Shown: positions 50,020 through 57,984 of the stretch, piece after piece
Layout of the letters: each line of letters starts with the position of its first letter
How positions within the stretch are numbered: the first letter of the stretch is position 1
IMG/VR virus record: IMGVR_UViG_3300025655_000032
Span: 1-64,000 of that record
Reading direction: 5' to 3' (one strand)
Origin: a virus
DNA length: 64,000 nt
Program-made: the position numbers and the translations under genes
Notes under the pieces: model-generated
What the model was told of the DNA's origin: nothing
What the model saw: only the letters and a program-made list of their open reading frames with translations
Databases searched by the model: none

Positions 50020-50214
50020 CTAATCGTCTTCAGAATAGGCCTCGAGGGGTTCCCAGAGGCAGTTCGGATGGTCGACTAGCCACCAGTCCGTGCATTGTTC
50101 GACGAGGTTGACCTCATCCCAACCGTAGGTCATACAGACAACCTCTTCAGCGCTACCTGACTGAAAACCGATGAGAAACCAAATGATAATGAACGACCAG
50201 AGCGCTGCGCGCAT
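50020..50214 (-). CDS. Small secreted or membrane protein, 64 aa
   Basis: Start at 50214 is set by the hairpin ribosome site. MRAALWSFIIIWFLIG is a signal or anchor segment, followed by an acidic region with three Cys and two Trp (VCMTYGWDE...CTDWWLVDHPNCLW). Possibly a periplasmic or superinfection factor; family not recognised. Confidence 0.6.
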   Translation of the reverse strand: MRAALWSFIIIWFLIGFQSGSAEEVVCMTYGWDEVNLVEQCTDWWLVDHPNCLWEPLEAYSEDD

Positions 50215-50221
50215 GATGGGG

Positions 50222-50237
50222 TACTCCTTTGTGAGTA
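50222..50237 (-). promoter_or_regulatory. Shine-Dalgarno hairpin of the 64-aa gene
   Basis: Minus strand UACUC-ACAAAG-GAGUA, 5-bp stem, eight bases before the ATG at 50214. Confidence 0.75.
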
Positions 50238-50309
50238 AAGTAAACCCCATACTCCTTTGGTGTATGGGGACATACCCCATTATCGCATATTAGCGATTAC
50301 TTATAAACC

Positions 50310-50879
50310 TTATCGCCACCCTTCTGAGGAGCCCATGATGGCAAGAATCTTCTGCGCATGTTCAGCCTGATGAAGCGCGTCGTACAACGCATTATGGCGC
50401 TTAGTATGCGAGCCCTCCACCTCGTCAGCCGGGACACGTGGGAACAGCGCAGCCAATGTACGATAGCAACGGTCGGAGCGGTAGGACCAAGGGCGTCGCA
50501 GTCCCACGCGCTCGTAAGCACGGGTGAGCAGCACGTTGTCGAACGTCGCGCCGTTACCCCAGATATGAATCGTACGACCACCGGACTGCGAGCGCAGCCA
50601 GTCGGTGAAACGTTCTAGGGCCTCGTACAGCGATACGGCACCTTCGAACAACGCGCTTCGGGCCTCGTTAGACTGCTTGAACCACCACTCAATCGTGCTG
50701 GCATCCACCGTAGCACCGGACTCCAACGCGCTTTCGAGCGATACGTTCTGGTAGAAGCCCTGTGTCAGCGAGCCGTCGTCAGGGTTCACAGTGTCGAAGC
50801 GCACCGCTCCAATAGAGAGGATAGCAGCGTCGGGCCCCGTGCCCAGCGTCTCAAGGTCCACCATAAAGTTACTGTTCAC
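50310..50879 (-). CDS. DnaQ-like (Rv2179c-type) 3'-5' exonuclease, 189 aa
   Basis: DEDDh residues are visible: MVDLETLGTGPDAAILSIGAV (motif I), GNGATFDNVLL (motif II) and HNALYDALHQAEH (motif III). The layout fits Rv2179c-like exoribonucleases often found in phages. GTG start at 50879 with GGAG upstream, overlapping the previous gene by 11 bases. May process RNA or nascent DNA. Confidence 0.8.
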   Translation of the reverse strand: MNSNFMVDLETLGTGPDAAILSIGAVRFDTVNPDDGSLTQGFYQNVSLESALESGATVDASTIEWWFKQSNEARSALFEGAVSLYEALERFTDWLRSQSGGRTIHIWGNGATFDNVLLTRAYERVGLRRPWSYRSDRCYRTLAALFPRVPADEVEGSHTKRHNALYDALHQAEHAQKILAIMGSSEGWR

Positions 50880-51090
50880 TGGGTGGCTCCATAAAGATAA
50901 AGTGGCGTTTCAGTTCATCAGGGAACTGTTCGTGATCCTTTGGATGCACACCAAAGCCGGACATAAAGAAGAGCATCATGACAATAGCAGAGAGCTCTTC
51001 GAGCGTAATGTCCTCGGCCGGCGCGTAGGCGTACATACCCTGCGAAGGCGGTTCGTACGGCTGGTTAGTGTGTGGGTTTATGATGCTCAC
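50869..51090 (-). CDS. Small hypothetical protein, 73 aa
   Basis: GTG start at 51090, within the end of the next gene upstream. Contains EDITLEELSAIVMMLFFMSGFGV, an amphipathic or partly hydrophobic helix, then acidic and Pro-rich segments. Unknown. Confidence 0.5.
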   Translation of the reverse strand: MSIINPHTNQPYEPPSQGMYAYAPAEDITLEELSAIVMMLFFMSGFGVHPKDHEQFPDELKRHFIFMEPPSEQ

Positions 51091-51241
51091 TGGCTTCCTC
51101 TTGCGTGCGCTTGTGGTCAATAATAATCGCAAGTATCTCCATCGCCTTCTCGTCCCGCAGGCACGCGGCGTCGAAAGACGCAAAGAAGTACTCAATGGTG
51201 CGTGTCAGCTGCTGCACGCTGTCGTGCGTCTCGTAGCTCAA
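51065..51241 (-). CDS. Small helical protein, about 58 aa
   Basis: Start uncertain: TTG at 51241 has GGAG about ten bases upstream; GTG at 51217 is an alternative. The body (TIEYFFASFDAACLRDEKAM then IIIDHKRTQEEA) is helical. It overlaps both neighbours, as is usual in this run of tiny genes. Confidence 0.45.
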   Translation of the reverse strand: MSYETHDSVQQLTRTIEYFFASFDAACLRDEKAMEILAIIIDHKRTQEEASEHHKPTH

Positions 51242-51377
51242 AGTTCTCGCGCTCCAGGCGTTTAATGATGTGTAAGAGCACCAATAGATGCTTTTTAATG
51301 TCACTCGGGCTGTCGACTACGGTCTGCGCCTCGCGCTTTGCCCATGCGACAGCCTCTTCTTCGGTCGGAAGACGCAT
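51192..51377 (-). CDS. Small helical protein, 61 aa
   Basis: GAGGUAC lies before the ATG. The sequence is helical with PTEEEAVAWAKREAQTVVD and LLHIIKRLERENFELRD. The end lies over the next gene's start. Unknown function. Confidence 0.5.
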   Translation of the reverse strand: MRLPTEEEAVAWAKREAQTVVDSPSDIKKHLLVLLHIIKRLERENFELRDARQRAAADTHH

Positions 51378-51472
51378 TGGCAGTACCTCACGGCGATGTA
51401 GAGCAACGTGACACCCGAGACCGCCATAGCGGCCAGTAGTGGATGCACCAGCTCTGGCGGACCATTGAACAT
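51317..51472 (-). CDS. Small membrane protein, 51 aa
   Basis: The ATG overlaps the previous stop by one base. The transmembrane segment VHPLLAAMAVSGVTLLYIAV is followed by a Cys/Arg/Lys-rich cytoplasmic tail. Function unknown; holin-like size but no other support. Confidence 0.5.
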   Translation of the reverse strand: MFNGPPELVHPLLAAMAVSGVTLLYIAVRYCQCVFRPKKRLSHGQSARRRP

Positions 51473-51660
51473 CACGCCACACGGTACTCGTGGTGCAGCC
51501 AGTCCCAACGCGGTATAGGGCAGGGCACCCACTCGCTACCGACGGGGGACTTCGTACGTCGCTCGATGCGTGCGCCGTCGACGTACTGCTCCATGACCCG
51601 AATATGGTCTTCGGTGAACATCTCCGATTTCGTACGGGTTACATCTGCCCAGGTCTTCAT
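51472..51660 (-). CDS. Small protein, 62 aa
   Basis: ATG overlaps the primase-helicase stop (TAATG). TWADVTRTKSEMFTEDHIRVMEQYV and a Trp/Pro-rich end (WVPCPIPRWDWLHHEYRV). Unknown function. Confidence 0.55.
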   Translation of the reverse strand: MKTWADVTRTKSEMFTEDHIRVMEQYVDGARIERRTKSPVGSEWVPCPIPRWDWLHHEYRVA

Positions 51661-54086
51661 TACGCCGTCTCCTGCACTTCGCGCCTCGCGCGTATCTCTG
51701 CTACACCGGGCATCGCCTTAGGCTGCAGCGATGCACGGTAGCGTTCCAAATCGTCCTCACTGAACGTCCAATCGATCTCAAGACCACGCGCCGTCGTCCC
51801 GTTAATACGCATAGGCGTAAAGCGAAGCCCAAACTTACCCGCCGTGCGCGTAAACTTGGTCGGTCGCATGGACCAGTCGACCGCGAAAGTGAACAGCGCA
51901 GCCACATCGTCACGTGGCAGTCGGACCACAGAGACACCCTGCTGCAAGTACTCGTAGATGTACTGCAGCACCGCTTTGTAGTTCGACATAGCTGTGATGA
52001 ACTGCGAGGTCACGTTCGTCTCGGACACGCCGCTGGGCAACAGGTCCAAGAAGTACGTAAAGTTACCTTTCTCAATAGCCCGCACAACTTCCTCGGGCGA
52101 GGATGTCGTCGTCTCCTGGATAAAGCGCTTGGCCTCGTTGTCCAGCGGCGTGGTAGCGTTGTTTATGTCCACGTCGTAGGCCTGCAGGTAGTTAGCAAAC
52201 GCTTGAAGCTCGTGGGGCAGGCGCTTGAACTCATCCGCGCCCATCACCTCAATGAGCTTACGCTCCTGACGAGGAGCGACGTTCATACGTCGATCTTCGA
52301 ACTCGATCAGCACAGGATTGCGCTTGTTGGAGAAGAACAGGAACGCTGTGTAGTTCCGCTCGTTGTACGGGTTCTTGTTCATCTCACGGATCAGCAGCCG
52401 ATCCTCGGTGATCCAGTTCTTGAGCTTCATGGTCACCGCCGCAATGTTCGGCATACCGTCGGTGTCGGACTCATCGACAGCAAGTACCTGTGCACAGCGC
52501 AGGTACTGATTGAAACGCTCCCCGAGCGTCTCCACCGTAATCTCACGCGCTTGCTCAACCCCGAAGATAGGCGTGAGCACCTGCTCCATGAGGGTGCCCT
52601 TGCCAGTGCCAGGGACTCCGTGGAGCACCCACGCCGTCTTAGGCTTGAGTCCGTACTGCCATATATAGGCGAGCCAGTTGAGAAAGTACTCATAGGCCTC
52701 AGCATTGTCGCCCGTAACATGGCGAAGAACTTTTTGAATTGTTGGGGGGACATCACCAGGAGCACCCCCGGCCGTACAAGAAATACGGTAGGGCGACGGC
52801 TGATAAAGGTTGATACGCCGGCGCGCAGGATCGTAGAATACAGCTTCCGTTGGATCGAAGACCGTCTCCATAATCGGAATGAAAGCGGGGTCCTCCAGGC
52901 CGTGCTGCGCGCAAAAGTCAGTGATTTGCTCACGGCTCTTGGCCGGATCGAGTACACGCGTCTCAGTCGCCGGGTCCCACGTCCCTTTGAGATAAGCACC
53001 GGACTGCTTCTCTGTGAAGTAGAAGTACTTCGTCCCCTCCTGGTTGGAGAGGTCGGAGTGGTTGGCTGCCTCCTGACGGCGCGACGAAACGCACTCTGTG
53101 TAGTAATCAGGGAGCAGGTCTTTCGTGAGGTACGCAGGCTCGCCTTTGAAATTCTGAATAATCTCAAAGTTGTTCTCCGGGTGGTAGTAGCCCCAGCTGT
53201 CGCCACCGTTCAAGTTAAGGTACACAAAGCCACGCTCGTGCTTGACACCGGTGACCGTCGCCGTGTCGGGATTACGCAGCACAAAGACGTTGTACTTGGC
53301 GACGTGCTTTGTGCTCTCACGCTTACGACGCAGCCCGGCCTTCGCGCGTAGCTCGTCGCGCGTCGTGTCCTTCAAGGTGCTAACTTGTGGGAGGTCGGCC
53401 TGCGCCAGCGCCGCGGTGATGTTGAACGTGGGCTGTGTGCGCTCGACCAGCTGGATACGCTCCTCGGTGTACGGATCGTCCATACCCACGAACTTCGGAG
53501 GAGCGATGTAGATAATACGGTGGTTCTCGGCCAGGCTGATGTCCAGCGGCCACTTGATACTGTTACCGGTCTTGGTGAGCTCCAGCGACGCCCGTAGCGT
53601 GGGGTTCGTCAAGTTGAGCCACATGAGCCACTGCTTGAGCTGCGCCTCACCGATGGCAGCGTTAAGCAGCAGAAAGACATGTGCGCGCAGACCCGGCTTG
53701 ACACCGTGGCTAGCAGAGTACTGCACCACATGGCTGACGTCGTTCATGCCGAGCGCCGCCAGCAGCGCGTCGATAGTCGGTATCGTCGCACCGTCAACGT
53801 CAAGGCACAGCCACTGCGTCGGCGCATCCTTGACGATGCGCCCCGCGCGTGACTCGTCGATCAGCGGTGTGGAGTAGTTACCCTTGACAATGGCGTGCCC
53901 ACGCGAGGCGTGGGCTACCATCAGGGTGTAAAGGTGTGCTATGTCGGTGACGTTCTCTTCAAAAGAGGAGAACAAGTTATAGTGCTGGTAGTAGTTGGAC
54001 GAATCAATCGCCCCGGTCGTGGAATTGTGACAGAACTCCTTGGACAGCAGCCGTCCGGCTGCCTCCCGCACAAACGTCACCTTCAT
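51660..54086 (-). CDS. Primase-helicase (AEP-like N-terminus, SF3-type ATPase), 808 aa
   Basis: Primes and unwinds DNA for replication. The N-terminal third has WLCLDVDGATIP and SASHGVKPGLRAHVFLLL, which fit an archaeo-eukaryotic primase active site (DxD and a His/Arg strand). The C-terminal half has Walker A LHGVPGTGKGT near residue 500, Walker B LAVDESD and a sensor LFFSNKRNP, as in D5/SF3 phage helicases. A Shine-Dalgarno hairpin precedes it. Confidence 0.8.
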   Translation of the reverse strand: MKVTFVREAAGRLLSKEFCHNSTTGAIDSSNYYQHYNLFSSFEENVTDIAHLYTLMVAHASRGHAIVKGNYSTPLIDESRAGRIVKDAPTQWLCLDVDGATIPTIDALLAALGMNDVSHVVQYSASHGVKPGLRAHVFLLLNAAIGEAQLKQWLMWLNLTNPTLRASLELTKTGNSIKWPLDISLAENHRIIYIAPPKFVGMDDPYTEERIQLVERTQPTFNITAALAQADLPQVSTLKDTTRDELRAKAGLRRKRESTKHVAKYNVFVLRNPDTATVTGVKHERGFVYLNLNGGDSWGYYHPENNFEIIQNFKGEPAYLTKDLLPDYYTECVSSRRQEAANHSDLSNQEGTKYFYFTEKQSGAYLKGTWDPATETRVLDPAKSREQITDFCAQHGLEDPAFIPIMETVFDPTEAVFYDPARRRINLYQPSPYRISCTAGGAPGDVPPTIQKVLRHVTGDNAEAYEYFLNWLAYIWQYGLKPKTAWVLHGVPGTGKGTLMEQVLTPIFGVEQAREITVETLGERFNQYLRCAQVLAVDESDTDGMPNIAAVTMKLKNWITEDRLLIREMNKNPYNERNYTAFLFFSNKRNPVLIEFEDRRMNVAPRQERKLIEVMGADEFKRLPHELQAFANYLQAYDVDINNATTPLDNEAKRFIQETTTSSPEEVVRAIEKGNFTYFLDLLPSGVSETNVTSQFITAMSNYKAVLQYIYEYLQQGVSVVRLPRDDVAALFTFAVDWSMRPTKFTRTAGKFGLRFTPMRINGTTARGLEIDWTFSEDDLERYRASLQPKAMPGVAEIRARREVQETA

Positions 54087-54090
54087 AAGA

Positions 54091-54104
54091 ACACCTTTAT
54101 GTGC
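54091..54104 (-). promoter_or_regulatory. Shine-Dalgarno hairpin of the primase-helicase gene
   Basis: Minus strand GCAC-AUAAAG-GUGU, 4 pairs with one G-U. AAAGG serves as ribosome binding site, about eight bases before the ATG. Confidence 0.7.
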
Positions 54105-54109
54105 ATGAG

Positions 54110-54125
54110 CCCGCTTTTATGCGGG
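54110..54125 (-). other. Hairpin CCCGC-AUAAAA-GCGGG upstream of the primase leader
   Basis: 5-bp GC stem with a loop like the Shine-Dalgarno family but no start codon close by. A TATAAT lies just upstream at about 54133-54138 on the minus strand, so this forms the 5' end of the primase-helicase transcript if that box is used. Confidence 0.5.
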
Positions 54126-54240
54126 GAAGATCGTATTATACACGCCCCAGCCTTTATGCCAGCGCAGACTCTAGCACGCGCACAGGCTCAACAAGTGAGT
54201 CTGCCTGTCAGATAAATCTGATAAAAAAGTAAGAAAACCC

Positions 54241-54618
54241 CTAATACCAAGCCGAGTACGACACCGCATTTCCGGCCTCCACCTCATCCAGCGCCAGATT
54301 GACGGCCTCCAAGTCATTGTTCATGCACTCGGCGGGATCGTACTCGGTCGTACCGAAGAAAAAACCGCTGACGGGCACCAGGTTGTGCTCCAGGATGTCG
54401 GCCTTCAACCTCAGGAGGTCCAAACGCGTGAGGTCAAGAGCGGTGCAGTTGAACTCCGGGTCGTAATCGGCGTCCTGAGCGTGCCTGCTGTCGTACAGCT
54501 TCGCCATCCAGTTATGCAGGGCGTTGTGCTTACGCCAGTAGAACAGCTCCTCGTAGACCTTATCGCCCGTGTCGTTGATGGCACCCCTGTGGGTGTGCAT
54601 GTACATGTCAAGGCCCAT
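54241..54618 (-). CDS. Conserved phage protein (MGLDMY family), 125 aa
   Basis: Starts MGLDMYMHTHR, followed by YWRKHNALHNWMAKL and VSGFFFGTTEYDP, a pattern I recognise from a widespread phage and bacterial family sometimes mislabelled as phosphoglycerate kinase. True function unknown. It is the first gene left of the origin-like region. Confidence 0.75.
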   Translation of the reverse strand: MGLDMYMHTHRGAINDTGDKVYEELFYWRKHNALHNWMAKLYDSRHAQDADYDPEFNCTALDLTRLDLLRLKADILEHNLVPVSGFFFGTTEYDPAECMNNDLEAVNLALDEVEAGNAVSYSAWY

Positions 54619-54624
54619 GGTAGT

Positions 54625-54638
54625 ACTCCTATATGAGT
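54625..54638 (-). promoter_or_regulatory. Shine-Dalgarno hairpin of the MGLDMY-family gene
   Basis: Minus strand ACUC-AUAUAG-GAGU, 4-bp stem, loop AUAUAG. Confidence 0.7.
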
Positions 54639-54646
54639 GTGTAAGG

Positions 54647-54713
54647 CTCTCTCAGCCGCTTGTGCGTCCAGGCACAGCAGGAGGGCTGTTGAGCCTGCAA
54701 ACAGCTGAGAGAG
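54647..54713. other. Three-way-junction structure
   Basis: CTCTCTCAGC (54647-54656) pairs with GCTGAGAGAG (54704-54713). Inside, TGTGC/GCACA (54661-54676) and GCAGG/CCTGC (54677-54698) form two adjacent hairpins. The whole is a compact three-way junction on either strand, lying between an early gene and the AT-rich region. Confidence 0.5.
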
Positions 54714-55200
54714 GTTCTGGTGGCGTTAGCACGCCTAATCATGACCTTAGTCCGACGCCCGACGCCCGTAGTGCAAGGTGTGTGGGGGTTTGGGCATTAC
54801 ACTTCGGACGTCGGACGTCGGGGGTTGAGGAAGAAAGGTAGTAAAAAAGGAAGAAAACGATTAAATAGGAGAATAAGAGTCCTAAATAGTAGGAACTTAT
54901 AGTCTTATAAGGAAGCTAAGTAGTATTTGTTACACTTTGAGGGCTAAAAGTGTAACGGAGGAGGAGGAATAAAAAGTATAAAAGGCTTCTAACTTATTGT
55001 ATTATATATAATATATATTTATGTTACACTATTACAGTTACACTTATATATACTATATCTATATTTTTTATTTTTTATAAATTATGAAAAAGTACAGCCG
55101 GACTTTTGAAAAGTGTAATTCTGTAACCCTCGCCTAACCTTCTGTTTCTGCAAGCAAATCGGCGTTACACAATCGGCTGTACTACTTTCATTCTCCCTTT
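54714..55200. other. AT-rich, repeat-bearing intergenic region, origin candidate
   Basis: No supportable gene. GTTACAC occurs at 54929-54935, 55023-55029, 55037-55043 and 55164-55170, with GTGTAAC at 54950-54956 and a near copy at 55113. The pair at 54929-54956 makes a 10-bp hairpin. About 54985-55090 is almost pure A/T. At 54752-54818 opposing CCGACGCCCGACGCCCG and CGGACGTCGGACGTCGG blocks stand. Iteron-like repeats plus an AT-rich stretch next to primase-helicase and RNA polymerase genes suggest a replication origin. Confidence 0.5.
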
Positions 55201-55211
55201 TTTGACCCTGT

Positions 55212-55424
55212 TTAGGCGTTTTCTTCGCCTATTTCCTCTACTGTGGCCTGGTCAGGCGCCTCAAAACAGGAAGGAGCTTCTGAAAATTGCGCTATTGGGG
55301 CGTTCGGACCCCCCCACCAGTGCTCCGCGCTTCGCTGTCGCTCTTCGGTCAGTGCCCTGGGACACCTTTCGAAGTCTTGACATTCGCCAAATGGGCAGAA
55401 TGCCGTGTCTAAGTATGATATCAC
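55212..55424 (-). CDS. Small conserved phage protein with WWGGP motif, 70 aa
   Basis: GTG start, seven bases after AGGAGG within a hairpin. It shows CPFGECQDFERCPRALTEE and HWWGGPNAPIAQF, the pattern of small phage proteins with Cys pairs and a Trp-Gly-x-Pro core, then an acidic end. Function unknown; possibly a small zinc-binding regulator. It is expressed after the RNA-polymerase-like gene. Confidence 0.65.
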   Translation of the reverse strand: MISYLDTAFCPFGECQDFERCPRALTEERQRSAEHWWGGPNAPIAQFSEAPSCFEAPDQATVEEIGEENA

Positions 55425-55431
55425 AAATAAC

Positions 55432-55445
55432 CCTCCTTTGTGAGG
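55432..55445 (-). promoter_or_regulatory. Shine-Dalgarno hairpin of the WWGGP gene
   Basis: Minus strand CCUC-ACAAAG-GAGG, loop ACAAAG, with GTG start downstream. Confidence 0.7.
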
Positions 55446-55482
55446 TTGTGTACTCCGTTGACCACAGGCTCCCCTCCCTTGT

Positions 55483-55513
55483 TAAAAAAGAGAGCCGGGA
55501 GGGGACCCGGCTC
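55483..55513 (-). terminator. Rho-independent terminator after the RNA-polymerase-like gene
   Basis: Minus strand GAGCCGGG/CCCGGCTC around a six-base loop, followed by TCTTTTTT. Two more GC hairpins with UCCC loops (GCCCCC/GGGGGC, GGGCCCC/GGGGCCC) precede it between the stop at 55592 and this site, making a triple hairpin end. Confidence 0.85.
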
Positions 55514-55591
55514 GCAAAGCCCCCGGGAGGGGGCAGGAGGAGACTACCAATGAATTCGCACGGGCCCCGGGAGGGGCCCATCTAACACCTG

Positions 55592-57964
55592 CTACCAGCG
55601 CAGCAACACGCGGCTGTGCCGTGCACCGTCGCCAATGACGCTGAGCTGCACCTGCTCCACGGCGGCAAGCGCCGCGGTGAGCTCTTCCGCCGCCGAGGGC
55701 ACCGGGTCCAGATCAGACACCTGATAGGTGCCATCTACCCAGTGGGTTCCGAACAGCGCCGTCTCCAGGTGGTTGCTGCGCATTCCCAGCTCTTCGAAGA
55801 AGGCGCCACTCACCAGCTCTGCCGCCACCCGGTTGGGGCCGTAGGCGACGATAGCCGCCTCGGAGAGCTCTCCTTGGCGCACAGCCAGACGCACCATCAG
55901 CCGCACCTCACGGATGCGCTCCTGGGCCTGGTAGCGGGCGTCTTCGTCGCTCTCATCCAGCTCCACATAGGCACGCACCGCCTCGCGGTACAGCCGGCTG
56001 TAGTGACGCACCAACGCCACCGCTGCGGCCGGATCTTCCTCACCCAGCAGCACGGCCTGCTTGGCCGCCGTACGCAGCCGATCGGGCAGCTCCGCCCGAT
56101 CACCACGCAGCCACTGCCACTTCCTGAAGAGCTCATCCAGGATTTGGATGCGCTCGAGCATTGCCGCTTCGATGTCAGTCTCCGGGGTACGCCCCGCAGC
56201 ATGGACCGTGAGCCCGCGCCACGCGGCCAGCTTGGCCTCACCACCAACAGCCTGCTGCACCTTGTGCATCTCATCCAGCAGGAAGCCCTGCGCCGGCATC
56301 ACCGCCTTGGCCGCATCACGCAGCTCCTTCTCCTTGCTGCGCGCCGCATTGGCGTCCACCGCATGCTTCTGCGCCTCCACGCAGGTCTGACTGACCTGCT
56401 GGCCCAGCGCCGCCAGCTCTTCGGTGAGCTGCTCCACCTCGGCCAGGCGCATGTTGTTCATCATGCTCGGCCCGAGGCGCGAGGCGACACCGTTGGCCAT
56501 CTCTATCATGATGGCTTCAACAGCGGCGTTCTGCTGGAATTCCACCATCGGGACGCCACGCCCGAGGCGCAACGACTCGGGCTGCTCCACGCGCGGCTTG
56601 AGCGCAAACCGGGGCTCGAAGACTACCGCCGCATCACCATCGAAATCACCGCCGGCCGCCTTCCAGCGCGGGTCACCGGGGTTGATCACGATACCGGTAC
56701 CGTCATCGCGCCCCTGCCACTTGATCTCACCCTCCAGCGTGTACAACGCCATGCTGCTGGCGTCCGGCATGGCCGGGTCACGGTGCAGCATCAGCAACCC
56801 AGGAGCAGGGTGCTTCTTACTATGGAAGCGCTTGTAGGTGTCGGGCAGCAGCATCACGCTGCCCATCGGCACCAGCGCGCTTCCATAGACGGTCTCACGC
56901 GCCTTGCGCTTGGACGGCTCGAACTGCTTGAGCCACTTCCAGGGCGCATACTGGCGCATGAACAGCGCCGCCGGCACGCCTGCGCGGATCTTGCGGCTCT
57001 CTTCAACGGAGAACACATCGTCCACCGACAGCCGCTTCAGTCGGCCGTTGTCCGCCCTGATGACCTCCGCCGGGTTCTCAGCCCCGAACAGCACCGCCTG
57101 ATAGTTCAGGCTGGGGCGTTCGCTTGGCATCGTACGCACCGCGGCGAACTCCCCCACCTGCGCACCCGTCGGCATGGTGCCACCAAACTGGGCCTCGTTC
57201 ACCAACCCCTCTTGCTCGGTACAGCCGTTCACCACGAACGGGGGACGTACCATGCCTTTGGCGTAGTAGTAGATATCGTCCTCGTGGATACGCAACGTGC
57301 CGGGGCGAGGACCGTCCATCTTGCGGCTGATCATAACGGTCCCGTCGTTCTCCTTCTCGAAGAACCGCTCAACGGGTGTGCTGAGCTGCTGCATGAGTCC
57401 GCCGGGGCGCTTCATGAGCACTCCCATGCGCACCAACACATGGGTGTTGGACCCAATCATCTCTTCGACATTGAAGTGCGCGAACACGCGGTCGCGCAGC
57501 TCCTTCGCCGCGAAGAAGTACTTCCTGCCCACGCAAGCGACAGGATAGCGGTCTTGCTGCCGCATGTAGCCGAACAGGGCGTAGAGGGCCTCGTCTCTCG
57601 GCTCCATCTCGAAGCGCGCCATGACACCCGCCATCCAGGGGCGCACGCGGATATTTTCCGCTCGCTTGATGACTCGGAACATGCCCCCGGCTGCGTCATA
57701 GCCGGTGTATAACACCTGATCCGCCCCCACAGGCTCCTTGTGCGTCACCACAAGGACGATACGCTTGTTGAACCGATAGACAGCAGCGTCCACCGCCATC
57801 TGTGCCAGCTCATCTTCGTCCGACACGCCATCGATCATGGCCTCGCGAATCCCCATGCTGGGGACCACGCTGCCGTCTACTCTGACCTCACCGTTCAGCA
57901 GGTCGGCGATGGTGCTTGACAGCAGCCGTACGTCTACCACGTTGTTGTCGACGATCTTCTTCAT
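55592..57964 (-). CDS. Putative two-barrel (DPBB) RNA polymerase with DFDGD motif, 790 aa
   Basis: Residues 440-444 read D-F-D-G-D in the context KAAGGDFDGDAAVVF. The 60 residues before it (GLLMLHRDPAMPDA... then GIVINPGDPRW) follow the order seen in bacterial beta' (LLxRxPTLH... HP... NADFDGD). This is the magnesium-binding centre of cellular RNA polymerases, and of single-chain relatives such as YonO, crAss-like phage RNAP and QDE-1. The C-terminal third is helical. It lies early in the leftward block and could transcribe later phage genes. The second barrel is not clear to me. The start at 57964 is chosen for spacing to AAGAGG. Confidence 0.65.
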   Translation of the reverse strand: MKKIVDNNVVDVRLLSSTIADLLNGEVRVDGSVVPSMGIREAMIDGVSDEDELAQMAVDAAVYRFNKRIVLVVTHKEPVGADQVLYTGYDAAGGMFRVIKRAENIRVRPWMAGVMARFEMEPRDEALYALFGYMRQQDRYPVACVGRKYFFAAKELRDRVFAHFNVEEMIGSNTHVLVRMGVLMKRPGGLMQQLSTPVERFFEKENDGTVMISRKMDGPRPGTLRIHEDDIYYYAKGMVRPPFVVNGCTEQEGLVNEAQFGGTMPTGAQVGEFAAVRTMPSERPSLNYQAVLFGAENPAEVIRADNGRLKRLSVDDVFSVEESRKIRAGVPAALFMRQYAPWKWLKQFEPSKRKARETVYGSALVPMGSVMLLPDTYKRFHSKKHPAPGLLMLHRDPAMPDASSMALYTLEGEIKWQGRDDGTGIVINPGDPRWKAAGGDFDGDAAVVFEPRFALKPRVEQPESLRLGRGVPMVEFQQNAAVEAIMIEMANGVASRLGPSMMNNMRLAEVEQLTEELAALGQQVSQTCVEAQKHAVDANAARSKEKELRDAAKAVMPAQGFLLDEMHKVQQAVGGEAKLAAWRGLTVHAAGRTPETDIEAAMLERIQILDELFRKWQWLRGDRAELPDRLRTAAKQAVLLGEEDPAAAVALVRHYSRLYREAVRAYVELDESDEDARYQAQERIREVRLMVRLAVRQGELSEAAIVAYGPNRVAAELVSGAFFEELGMRSNHLETALFGTHWVDGTYQVSDLDPVPSAAEELTAALAAVEQVQLSVIGDGARHSRVLLRW

Positions 57965-57972
57965 GATCATGC

Positions 57973-57984
57973 CTCTTGTATGAG
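57973..57984 (-). promoter_or_regulatory. Shine-Dalgarno hairpin of the RNA-polymerase-like gene
   Basis: Minus strand CUC-AUACAA-GAG, a 3-bp member with AAGAGG as ribosome site. Confidence 0.55.

Noticed and set aside
52203-53351. 382-codon open frame antisense to the primase-helicase
   Set aside because: No motif, no start signals, and the opposite strand has clear Walker and primase motifs.
54720-54902. Plus-strand open frame in the origin-like region
   Set aside because: Low-complexity Arg/Lys-rich translation of repeats; no ribosome site.
55616-57712. 698-codon open frame antisense to the polymerase-like gene
   Set aside because: His/Arg/Leu-rich with no domain pattern and no ribosome site. 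It mirrors the strongly coding minus strand and is a codon-bias shadow.
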